The notes under the pieces were generated by a model. The model was not told the DNA's origin and did not search any database. It saw only the letters and a program-made list of their open reading frames with translations. From Chitinophagaceae bacterium (lineage in GTDB: Bacteria > Bacteroidota > Bacteroidia > Chitinophagales > Chitinophagaceae), in NCBI GenBank assembly GCA_947461495.1, contig CANHLV010000109.1, forward strand, positions 1 through 6,598: a stretch of 6,598 nt of DNA, written 5' to 3'. The translations under genes and the position numbers were made by a program. Below, in pieces: positions 1 through 6,586 of the stretch; position 1 is the stretch's first letter; each line of letters begins with the position of its first letter.

Positions 1-745
1 AATGGCAAAAGGAGCGAGTAAGACAATAAAAATCAAGAAATATGTAAAATGTTCGAGCTGCTCAGGAAGTGGGGCTAAAGATAAAAACAGTATACAAACT
101 TGTGGGTCATGTAATGGCAGTGGACAAGTTAGAAGGGTTCAAAATACTTTTTTGGGGCAAATGCAAACTGTAACTACTTGTCCGACGTGCAGTGGAGAAG
201 GTACAACAATTGCGTCCAAATGTACTAGCTGTAAAGGCGAAGGGAGGGTTTATGGAGAAGAAACAGTTAATATTGATATTCCGGCTGGTGTGCAGGAAGG
301 TATGCAGTTAAGTGTTGGCGGAAAGGGAAATATTGGTGAGAGAGGCGGAAGTTTCGGTGATTTGATTGTTCAAATTGAAGAGGAGCCGCACCCACAACTA
401 CAACGAGATGGATTGAATGTGGTTTACGATTTACACATTTCATTTCCTGATGCGGTTTTTGGTACACAAGCAGAAGTTCCTACCATCGATGGAAAAGCAA
501 AAATCAAAATCCCTGCCGGAACACAAAGTGGAAAAATATTCAGATTAAAAGGAAAAGGATTTCCTCATGTAAACAGCTATGAGAAAGGTGACCAGCTGAT
601 TCATGTAAATATTTGGACACCACAGCATGTGACAGAAGAAGAAAAATCAATGCTAGAAAAAATGAACCAGTCGGCTAATTTTGAACCTAAGCCGGAAAAA
701 AGTGACAAATCTTTTTTTGAAAAAGTAAGAGAAATGTTCAGCTAA
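1..745 (+). CDS. dnaJ: Molecular chaperone DnaJ (Hsp40), 3' part; 5' end off the window
   Basis: DnaJ is the cytosolic co-chaperone that delivers unfolded proteins to DnaK and stimulates its ATPase. The visible 247 residues (numbered from position 2) begin just before the zinc-binding domain. All four CxxCxGxG repeats are intact: CSSCSGSG (17-24), CGSCNGSG (34-41), CPTCSGEG (60-67) and CTSCKGEG (74-81). The two beta-sandwich substrate-binding domains follow, with the family signatures HPQLQRDG (130-137), VPTIDGKAKIKIPAGTQSGK (159-178) and FRLKGKGFP (180-188). The C-terminus KSFFEKVREMF matches the KSFFDGVKKFF-like tail of E. coli DnaJ. The ATG at position 2 is an internal Met: by comparison with E. 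coli DnaJ about 125-130 residues are missing, namely the J domain with its HPD motif and the Gly/Phe linker. This type I architecture, rather than a CbpA-like protein without zinc fingers, makes the call firm. The stop TAA is at 743-745. The gene converges on the VWA gene with a 33-bp gap. A T-rich stretch at about 782-799 lies just past the stop, but I see no GC-rich terminator hairpin. Confidence 0.97.
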   Translation, partial: MAKGASKTIKIKKYVKCSSCSGSGAKDKNSIQTCGSCNGSGQVRRVQNTFLGQMQTVTTCPTCSGEGTTIASKCTSCKGEGRVYGEETVNIDIPAGVQEGMQLSVGGKGNIGERGGSFGDLIVQIEEEPHPQLQRDGLNVVYDLHISFPDAVFGTQAEVPTIDGKAKIKIPAGTQSGKIFRLKGKGFPHVNSYEKGDQLIHVNIWTPQHVTEEEKSMLEKMNQSANFEPKPEKSDKSFFEKVREMFS

Positions 746-778
746 TTTGATAGTTAATACTTAATCTGATAGTTGGGA

Positions 779-2536
779 TTAATTTTTATCTTTTTTATTG
801 CCATATAATTTAATGGCCTTATCCAAAAGGATTAAAAATTGTTTTTGAAGATAATTGGACTCGTTGGCTGAAGACTTTGCAAAGCTCTTGATAAATGACC
901 AAGTTTGTTCATTGTAATATTTTGATTTTTTCAATTTCAATGCAAACATGGTTACTGCCGCGGCAAATTTCAACTCTTTATTGATTTGATCAATTGGAAT
1001 AAACTGCGAATTGTTTTTATAATGAATTTTCTTGCTGATGCTATCCTGATTCAATGAATAATTTAAATCCATCTCAGCTAAAGGAATCGTAGCATTTGAA
1101 TTTACCAATTGAATATTTTTATCTGTAGGTGTAATTTCAAAAATTGCCATAACATTACTACCACTGCCTATTTCTCCTCCCTCAAGATTATTCAAAGTGT
1201 CTGCAAGTGCATCTTTCTTATTATCAAATCCAATCAATCTGTAATTTTTTACATAATCAGCATTGAAACTAAGATTCATACAAGCATCATCGGCAACCGC
1301 ATAAAAAGTCTGGGTGAGTTCTTTCACCAACACACGTTCAGCTTCATGAATATCATCCAAGTAAGCATAATTGCCATTACCTTTTTTTGCCAATGTTTGC
1401 AATTTGGAATCTTTAAAATTCCCCATGCCTACACCCAAACAAGTAAGATAAACACCTGACTGCCTTTGGTTAGAAATCAGTTCATCCAAAGCTTTTTCTG
1501 AAGTTTCACCAACATTAAAATCCCCATCAGTAGCAAGAATCACCCTATTCGTTCCGCCTTTTATAAATTTTGATTTAGCCACTTGATAAGCTACTCGTAT
1601 TGCAGATTCACCTGGTGTATCCCCTGCAGCTTCCAATTCTTCTATCGATTTCAGGATTTTTTCCTTTTCATTCCCTGAAGTTGGAGACAACCAAACTTGT
1701 ACATATCCTCCATATGTTACAATCGAAACTGTATCCACAGGTCGGAGATTTTTTACAAAAAGTTGAAATGCCGCTTTTAATAGCGGCAATCGGTTAGGCA
1801 TATCCATGCTTCCAGATACATCAACAAGGAAAACAAAATTACCAGGAGGAATGTTATCGAGATCGATTTTCTTTGCACTAACGTTAACGTATAAAAGCTG
1901 TTGTTTGCTGTTCCAAGGACAATTGGTTAGTTGTGTTGATACAGAAAATAAACTATCGCCTTCCGGTTGAGTGTAATTCAGATTGAAATAGTTGATTAAT
2001 TCTTCAGTCCTTACTGCATCAGGTGGCACAAGACTATTCATATTCAGAAACCTTCTGACATTGCTATATGATGCTTTGTTGACATTCAATGAGAATCCGG
2101 TTGCAGGATATTTTGCTGCCTCTACGTACTCATTTTCTACCAATTGAAAATAGGTTTCATCACCTGCAAACCATTGTTTGAGTGAAGACTGGCTCATATC
2201 CTTGGTCATTGAAATCAACTTGGGCTGATTTTTACTCACCGCATCTGCAGTCAACTTTAAAATTATTTTCTGCCATTTATCTGCTCTTACACTCACAGTA
2301 GTTTTTTCATACCCATCAAGTGTAATGGTTAATGAATCGTTTAATGATCTTATATTTATTCCAAAATCTCCTGAAACCGCGCCACTATTGAATGAAGCTC
2401 TTAAAGAATGAACAAATATTTTGGCATAAGGAAGTGGTTTATTTTTTTCATCTTTGATTTCACCCCTTAAGTAATATTGTCCTGATGCAAAATTTGCCGT
2501 AAAGAAGAAAATAAAATATATGAGGACTCTTTTCAA
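779..2536 (-). CDS. Secreted VWA-domain protein (YfbK type) with N-terminal carboxypeptidase-regulatory-like domain
   Basis: The 585-residue protein is predicted to be exported; its function is unknown. Residues 1-20 form a signal peptide (basic KR, hydrophobic core, cleavage near ASG-Q) without a lipobox Cys. Residues 22-96 look like a carboxypeptidase-regulatory-like beta-sandwich (LRGEIKDEKNKPLPYAKIFV, later SGDFGINI and a TLDGYEKTTV strand). Residues 130-215 match the region preceding VWA in YfbK-like proteins (NEYVEAAKYPATGFSLNVNK, NVRRFLN, VRTEELINYFN). The VWA domain spans about 232-410, with an intact metal-ion-dependent adhesion site: DVSGS (D239, S241, S243), T307 in AAGDTPGE, and D337 in ATDGDFNVG. 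The C-terminal part fits the YfbK C-terminal (DUF3520-type) region: NYRLIGFDNK (431-440), GGEIGSGS (453-460) and ELKFAAAVTMFALKLK (521-536). The start is TTG at 2534-2536: an in-frame TAG (2558-2560) lies nine codon positions upstream with no ATG between, and starting here gives a complete signal peptide. It lies 66 bp after hpt on the same strand. VWA domains usually mediate protein binding; the ligand cannot be told from the sequence. Confidence 0.9.
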   Translation of the reverse strand: MKRVLIYFIFFFTANFASGQYYLRGEIKDEKNKPLPYAKIFVHSLRASFNSGAVSGDFGINIRSLNDSLTITLDGYEKTTVSVRADKWQKIILKLTADAVSKNQPKLISMTKDMSQSSLKQWFAGDETYFQLVENEYVEAAKYPATGFSLNVNKASYSNVRRFLNMNSLVPPDAVRTEELINYFNLNYTQPEGDSLFSVSTQLTNCPWNSKQQLLYVNVSAKKIDLDNIPPGNFVFLVDVSGSMDMPNRLPLLKAAFQLFVKNLRPVDTVSIVTYGGYVQVWLSPTSGNEKEKILKSIEELEAAGDTPGESAIRVAYQVAKSKFIKGGTNRVILATDGDFNVGETSEKALDELISNQRQSGVYLTCLGVGMGNFKDSKLQTLAKKGNGNYAYLDDIHEAERVLVKELTQTFYAVADDACMNLSFNADYVKNYRLIGFDNKKDALADTLNNLEGGEIGSGSNVMAIFEITPTDKNIQLVNSNATIPLAEMDLNYSLNQDSISKKIHYKNNSQFIPIDQINKELKFAAAVTMFALKLKKSKYYNEQTWSFIKSFAKSSANESNYLQKQFLILLDKAIKLYGNKKDKN

Positions 2537-2602
2537 TAAATAGAGGATTACGCTCTTCTAATTTAGCATTTTTTAGTAAAAAAATAAAAAAATATTAATC
2601 AT

Positions 2603-3139
2603 TTAGGCTGAGAGTTGAAATATTTCTTTGAAATTCCTTCCTAATCCATCATAATCAAGGCCATAACCAACAACAAACTTATTAGGGATACTAAAGCCTA
2701 AATAATCTATGTGAATCGGATATTTAAGCGACTCAGGCTTATGTAATAATGAAGCCAATTTAAGGGATGCTGGATGCTGGTCCAATATTTGAGGTAAAAA
2801 TTCATGTAAGGTTTTTCCAGTGTCAACAATATCTTCAATCACAACAACATCTCTGTCTTTTAAGCTAACATCTAATCCAATTGAAGTCACGACATGTCCT
2901 GTACTTTTCACACCTTGATAAGATGCCAATTTGATGAAGCATATTTGTGCATTGATATTTAGTGCTTTAAATAAATCAGACGCAAACATAAATGAACCAT
3001 TCAAAATTGCGATGAACAATGGACATTTATCTTGATAATCTCTGTTTATTTCATCAGCCACTCTGTTTACTTGTTTGTTTATTTCAGCTGCAGAAAGAAA
3101 AGTCGAGAATGTTTTGTCGTGTACTGTAATTGTAGACAT
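2603..3139 (-). CDS. hpt: Hypoxanthine phosphoribosyltransferase
   Basis: This cytosolic purine-salvage enzyme transfers phosphoribose from PRPP to hypoxanthine, and usually guanine, giving IMP or GMP. At 178 residues it has the usual length of bacterial Hpt. The PRPP-binding motif is VVVIEDIVDTGKT at 98-110, with the acidic pair E102/D103, the likely general-base D106 and the phosphate loop DTGKT. LNGSFMF (46-52) is the pyrophosphate-loop region, SYQG (73-76) falls in the mobile loop, and LLHKPE (131-136) carries the Lys that contacts the purine. FVVGYGLDYDGLGRN (155-169) is the C-terminal base and metal site conserved in HPRT. The LNGSF and GYGLDYDGLGRN signatures favour Hpt over adenine or xanthine phosphoribosyltransferases. 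The ATG at 3137-3139 is preceded by an A-rich leader without a Shine-Dalgarno sequence. The gene starts 5 bp after the stop of the glucosaminidase gene, so translation of the two is probably coupled on one mRNA. Confidence 0.96.
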   Translation of the reverse strand: MSTITVHDKTFSTFLSAAEINKQVNRVADEINRDYQDKCPLFIAILNGSFMFASDLFKALNINAQICFIKLASYQGVKSTGHVVTSIGLDVSLKDRDVVVIEDIVDTGKTLHEFLPQILDQHPASLKLASLLHKPESLKYPIHIDYLGFSIPNKFVVGYGLDYDGLGRNFKEIFQLSA

Positions 3140-3144
3140 ATTTT

Positions 3145-4353
3145 TTATTTTGGGATCACTAATTGTTGACCGATTTTAATTTTATTTGATATCAAGCCAT
3201 TTAATGTTTTTAAATCATCGATATTGACTTTATATTTTTTAGCAATCAGTTCTAAACTTTCTCCTGATTTTACCTTGTGTATTTTATATTTTTCCTCAAA
3301 TATTTTTTTTTCTTGCTTAATGATTGTTTCGTTTTTTTTGCTTTTTTTACTATTTGATTCATCAGCAATTATAACAGTTTCAATATCTTCTTCTTTTATG
3401 ATAACTCCGGATTTCAGAGACAAAATAGTACCCGCTGCGACATCGTCTTTTTCATCAAGTCCATTGTATGCCAATAGCGAACTTAATTGTAAACCATTTG
3501 ACTGTGCAATTTCGTAAAGCGATTCATTTTTTTTTACTTTATATCTATCCAATAATCCTTCTTCTCTTTTTCTCTGAAGATAAAGCCAACAAGACTTTTC
3601 AAGCAACCCATCAGTGATCAAATCATTAAATTCCAAAAAATTTGAAAGTGGAATATCGTAATGAGTGGCAATCGCCAACATTGACATCCCACTATCTGCA
3701 TAAACAGCTTTCAGGCCATTATATGTTTTTGCTTTTAATTTTGAAGGTTCTACAATCTGGTTTATTTTCTTTATGGATTTGTCTACAAAAGTAAATTTAG
3801 ATTTGCTAGCTTCTAATTGATAAATACTGTAATCAGGGATTTGGCTTAATGTTATTTCTGTGATATCATTCAGCTGATTGTCCTCAATAGTTTTAATTAA
3901 GATTTCTGGGTATCTGGGATTTGTGGCATAACCCGCTTTCTTGAGTCCATAAGCCCAACCTTTGTAATCCATCGGATCAAGACTGAATAAAAAAGCATAA
4001 TGAGCTCTTGTTCTTAAAAAATCACTATGATCTCGATAGCTAAATATGGCGCTGTCGTATTTCCTAAAACATTCCCCATTTTCATCATCATCATGATATA
4101 CGGATTCGCCTGTCCATTCTGCTTTACATTTGATACCAAAATGATTGTTTGATTTTTTCACCAGTTCACTGTTGCCACTTTCTGTCTCCAATACGCCCTG
4201 AGCAAGAGTTATAGCCGCTGGTACACCGGCACGCAGCATCTCTGCAACAGCAAGATTTTTGTATGTATCAATATAGGCTTTTGTCGTTATTTTTTGAGCA
4301 AAAACTATATTAAACAAAACACAATAAAAAAAGGTAACGGCTATATGCTTCAC
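3145..4353 (-). CDS. Exported glucosaminidase (GH73-like) with C-terminal LysM repeats
   Basis: This 402-residue protein is a probable peptidoglycan hydrolase that cleaves next to N-acetylglucosamine in the periplasm or at the cell surface. Residues 1-19 are a short signal peptide ending FAQ, with no lipobox. The catalytic domain (about 25-165) has the glucosaminidase signatures AITLAQGVLETESGNS (47-62, probable catalytic E56), NNHFGIKCK (69-77) and, near its end, GYATNPRYPE (141-150). A degenerate LysM lies at 211-260 (SMLAIATHYDIPLSNFLEFN). Two clearer LysM domains follow at 270-314 (YKVKKNESLYEIAQ, then LLAYNGL) and 357-401 (HKVKSGESLELIAKKYKVN, then IKIGQQLVIPK); these bind glycan strands. 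A Lys/Glu-rich linker (315-356) contains several poly-A tracts. The start is GTG at 4351-4353. Only one codon (TCG) separates it from the in-frame TAA shared with the methyltransferase stop, so no upstream ATG is possible and the signal peptide fits this start. It lies 3 bp after the methyltransferase gene and 5 bp before hpt. Confidence 0.93.
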   Translation of the reverse strand: MKHIAVTFFYCVLFNIVFAQKITTKAYIDTYKNLAVAEMLRAGVPAAITLAQGVLETESGNSELVKKSNNHFGIKCKAEWTGESVYHDDDENGECFRKYDSAIFSYRDHSDFLRTRAHYAFLFSLDPMDYKGWAYGLKKAGYATNPRYPEILIKTIEDNQLNDITEITLSQIPDYSIYQLEASKSKFTFVDKSIKKINQIVEPSKLKAKTYNGLKAVYADSGMSMLAIATHYDIPLSNFLEFNDLITDGLLEKSCWLYLQRKREEGLLDRYKVKKNESLYEIAQSNGLQLSSLLAYNGLDEKDDVAAGTILSLKSGVIIKEEDIETVIIADESNSKKSKKNETIIKQEKKIFEEKYKIHKVKSGESLELIAKKYKVNIDDLKTLNGLISNKIKIGQQLVIPK

Positions 4354-4356
4354 CGA

Positions 4357-4995
4357 TTATTTTTTTCTGATTAACGTTAAACCATCTCTAATAGTAAGCA
4401 TCGCTTTTTCTGTTCTCTCATCCTTACTAACATGTTCGTTAAAAGCGTGAATAGCTTTTGGGTTCTTACCGACAATCACTTCATTCAACACCTGACCATG
4501 AAACAGTACATTATCAGCTAAAATCCAGCCACCACTTTTAACTCGTGGCAAAGTTAATTCGTAATAGTCAATATAACTCACTTTATCAGCATCAATAAAA
4601 ACCAAATCCCATGACTCGTCAAGCGAAGGAATGATTTCTGTTGCATTTCCAATATGCAATTTAATTTTATCTTTCATTCCAGACTTATCAAAAAATCGGA
4701 TTGCAGTCTGTGCATCTTCTACTCTCATTTCAATGGTATGCAATATGCCATCTGGAGCAAGTCCTTTTGCCAAACACAAAGCGCTAAAGCCAGTAAAAGT
4801 ACCTATTTCTAGCACTCTTGAAGGCTTTACCATTGTAGCTACCATCTCAAGAAATTTACCCTGAACAGCTCCGCTCAACATATGTGATTTAGGATGTGTT
4901 GCTACAGTAAAGTCTACAATTTCTTTTAATAAATCATCAAGTTTGTCTGAATATTTATCTGCATATTGTTCTGCAAACGGATCAATAAAATTCAT
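4357..4995 (-). CDS. SAM-dependent O-methyltransferase (class I, metal-dependent, COMT/CCoAOMT-like)
   Basis: This 212-residue cytosolic enzyme is predicted to transfer a methyl group from S-adenosylmethionine to a hydroxyl, in this family typically of a catechol-like acceptor with a divalent metal ion. The substrate here is unknown. SAM motif I is VLEIGTFTGFSAL (61-73); E89 at the end of strand beta2 (LHTIEM) would bind the ribose. The family's metal ligands are present: D135 in LVFIDADK (131-138) and D161-N162 in WILADNVLFHG (157-167). IGNATEII (115-122) is the usual strand-beta4 region, and the length matches bacterial members of this family. The N-terminal helical stretch (DPFAEQYADKYSDKLDDLLK) includes no signal peptide. 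The ATG start at 4993-4995 follows an AT-rich leader. The gene begins 8 bp after the symporter stop and ends 3 bp before the glucosaminidase start, so it is an internal operon gene. Confidence 0.94.
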   Translation of the reverse strand: MNFIDPFAEQYADKYSDKLDDLLKEIVDFTVATHPKSHMLSGAVQGKFLEMVATMVKPSRVLEIGTFTGFSALCLAKGLAPDGILHTIEMRVEDAQTAIRFFDKSGMKDKIKLHIGNATEIIPSLDESWDLVFIDADKVSYIDYYELTLPRVKSGGWILADNVLFHGQVLNEVIVGKNPKAIHAFNEHVSKDERTEKAMLTIRDGLTLIRKK

Positions 4996-5003
4996 AAAAA
5001 TAT

Positions 5004-6512
5004 TTATTCTGAAGTCGATTTTTTTGAAATGATTAACAAGCCCATGAAGGTTAATAAGCCATTGATTAGAATAAGTTCATTGCCAATTTTATAGCCATTG
5101 AAAATTGAAGTACTCAAATCAGTTAAACCCAATGATACATGCAGTTTCTTTTCGTACCATTCTGGACTACTCAGGATATCCATGCCCATAGCCAATAGTG
5201 GAGCGATAATACAAATTGTCCAGATTAAATTGTTATTGAGTGACCTTTTTGTCAATATTCCAAATGCGAATAAACCAAGCAATGGACCATAAGTAACACC
5301 TGCAAATTTCAAGATAAAATCTATTATTAATTTATCATTTACTGCTTTAAAAATAAGGACCATCAGAAAAAATAAAATAGCGAAACTGATGTGCACTTTC
5401 ATTCTTGTTTTCTTTTTGGAAACCTCGTCAGCAGAAGATTTTTGAATACCAAGAATATCCAAACAAAAACAAGAAGTAAGAGAAGTAATCGCCCCATCAA
5501 CACTTGGAAATAATGCAGAGATTAAAGCAACTATAAACAAAACGCCAATTGTACCACTGAAAGCATCACTCAAAGCAATTGTTGGAAACAAATCATCAGG
5601 AGCTGCAGTTATGTTCATCTTTTGGGCGTAGAGATAAAGAATACCGCCGAGAAACAAAAACAAGAAATTCACCAACATCAATACTGCGGTAAAACTCATC
5701 ATATTTTTTTGTGAATCTTTTACATTGCCCACACTGATATTTTTTTGCATCATTTCTTGGTCAAGTCCGGTCATGGCAATGGCAATGAACATGCCACCCA
5801 AAATATGCTTCATAAAATAAGACCCTGCCTTTACATCTGTATTAAATATCTTAGTGTAACCGTTATCGTTCATTAATTGCAATGCACCTGAAAAATCTGT
5901 CCCCAATGATTTGATGATTACAAAAATACAAACCACCAAGCCCAATAACATTCCGGTTGTTTGCAAAGTATCTGTATAAATAATAGTTTTCACACCACCT
6001 TCAAAAGTGTACAATAAAATCATCAGCAGAATTACGAAAGTGGTAGCCACAAAGGGAATACCTAGTTTATTTAAAATAAAAATCTGTAGAACATTAATCA
6101 CGAGATAGAGCCTGGCCGTAGCTCCTACCACTCTGGAAAGTATAAAAAAGCTAGCACCCACTTTATGCGCATTGACACCAAATCGAGTTTCGAGATAAGT
6201 GTAAATGCTGGTAAGATTCATTTTATAATAAAGAGGCAACAGAACGAAGGCAATAACAATATATCCGAGAAGATACCCTAACACCACTTGAAAATAAAAG
6301 AAATTACCCGTCCCTACTCCACCAGGTACACTTACAAACGTGACGCCACTTAGTGAAGTTCCGATCATCCCAAAAGCGACCAACATCCAGTTGCTTTTTT
6401 TATTACCTATGAAAAAAGATTCGTTATTTGAGCCCCTTGAGGTATACCAAGCTACAGTTAGTAACAATAAAAAATACCCGATGACAAATGCAAACAGGAC
6501 AGCTGGAGACAT
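5004..6512 (-). CDS. Sodium:solute symporter (SSS family), substrate unknown
   Basis: This inner-membrane transporter of the LeuT-fold SSS family is expected to couple solute uptake to Na+ entry. From the chosen ATG it has 502 residues and a hydrophobic profile consistent with about 13 membrane helices. Family signatures are FGMIGTSLSGVTFVSVPGG (47-65, first core helix), YLETRFG (106-112), EGGVKTIIYTDTLQ (171-184), GLDQEMMQKN (249-258), and the core helix near 325-353 ending CFCLDIL. P336-S337 occupies the position where characterised SSS proteins have a Ser-Ser or Ser-Thr pair at Na2, which is unusual. I chose ATG 6510-6512 because MSPAVLFAFVIGYF then leads straight into the first helix. The open frame continues upstream to a TTG at 6561-6563, which would add 17 polar residues (including KNYYCNPIKINS), and I consider that less likely. 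This is the first gene of the minus-strand operon. The sequence does not show whether sugars, sialic acid, amino acids or another solute are carried. Confidence 0.92.
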   Translation of the reverse strand: MSPAVLFAFVIGYFLLLLTVAWYTSRGSNNESFFIGNKKSNWMLVAFGMIGTSLSGVTFVSVPGGVGTGNFFYFQVVLGYLLGYIVIAFVLLPLYYKMNLTSIYTYLETRFGVNAHKVGASFFILSRVVGATARLYLVINVLQIFILNKLGIPFVATTFVILLMILLYTFEGGVKTIIYTDTLQTTGMLLGLVVCIFVIIKSLGTDFSGALQLMNDNGYTKIFNTDVKAGSYFMKHILGGMFIAIAMTGLDQEMMQKNISVGNVKDSQKNMMSFTAVLMLVNFLFLFLGGILYLYAQKMNITAAPDDLFPTIALSDAFSGTIGVLFIVALISALFPSVDGAITSLTSCFCLDILGIQKSSADEVSKKKTRMKVHISFAILFFLMVLIFKAVNDKLIIDFILKFAGVTYGPLLGLFAFGILTKRSLNNNLIWTICIIAPLLAMGMDILSSPEWYEKKLHVSLGLTDLSTSIFNGYKIGNELILINGLLTFMGLLIISKKSTSE

Positions 6513-6560
6513 AATTGAATTTATTTTTATGGGGTTACAGTAATAATTTTTGAAGATAAA

Positions 6561-6586
6561 CAAAATTGTATTCCCTTTGCGACAAA
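6561..6586 (-). promoter_or_regulatory. Weak candidate promoter upstream of the symporter operon
   Basis: Reading the minus strand, TTTG (6586-6583) is followed after 14 bases by CAATTTTG (6568-6561), a 7-of-8 match to the Bacteroidota -7 element TAnnTTTG. It would leave a leader of roughly 40 bases before the ATG at 6512. The spacer is shorter than the approximately 17-23 bases usual between the -33 and -7 elements. A second 7-of-8 match, TGTATTTG (6590-6583), overlaps the first element. In AT-rich DNA such matches arise by chance, so this is tentative. Confidence 0.2.

Larger units (their letters stand above)
2603..6512 (-). other. Putative four-gene operon: symporter, O-methyltransferase, glucosaminidase/LysM, hpt
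   Basis: Four minus-strand genes are separated by 8, 3 and 5 bp, which leaves no room for promoters or terminators between them and strongly suggests one transcript. The VWA gene follows after a 66-bp AT-rich spacer (2537-2602) and could be a fifth member through read-through. No gene has a recognisable Shine-Dalgarno sequence, as is usual in Bacteroidota. The functions (import, methylation, wall hydrolysis, purine salvage) do not form an obvious pathway. Confidence 0.8.

Noticed and set aside
2..4. ATG at position 2 as the start of a short, J-less DnaJ-like protein
   Set aside because: The sequence just after it matches the segment that precedes the zinc domain in full-length DnaJ, and the window edge cuts the gene, so this is an internal Met rather than a true start.
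267..467. Minus-strand open frame of 66 codons inside dnaJ
   Set aside because: It lies opposite well-conserved DnaJ coding sequence, its translation has no recognisable domain, and it has no gene neighbour or leader of its own. It is a shadow frame.
1109..1797. Plus-strand open frames (1109-1459 and 1600-1797) opposite the VWA gene
   Set aside because: Their translations are Ile/Phe/Cys-rich low-complexity products of reading the complement of an AT-rich gene; the VWA reading frame carries all the conserved motifs.
3224..3517. Plus-strand hydrophobic open frame that could be read as a small membrane protein
   Set aside because: Its Phe/Leu/Ser-rich composition is simply the complement of the Lys/Glu-rich linker and LysM coding region of the glucosaminidase.
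4083..4096. TCATCATCATCATGAT run as a microsatellite
   Set aside because: It encodes an acidic Asp-rich stretch (HDDDENGE) in the glucosaminidase catalytic domain and is too short to call a functional repeat.
4631..4864. Plus-strand frame opposite the O-methyltransferase
   Set aside because: It covers the conserved SAM-binding region on the other strand and shows no independent motif.
5098..5292. Plus-strand frames opposite the symporter (also 6340-6543)
   Set aside because: Both lie opposite conserved or hydrophobic symporter segments and have no recognisable product.
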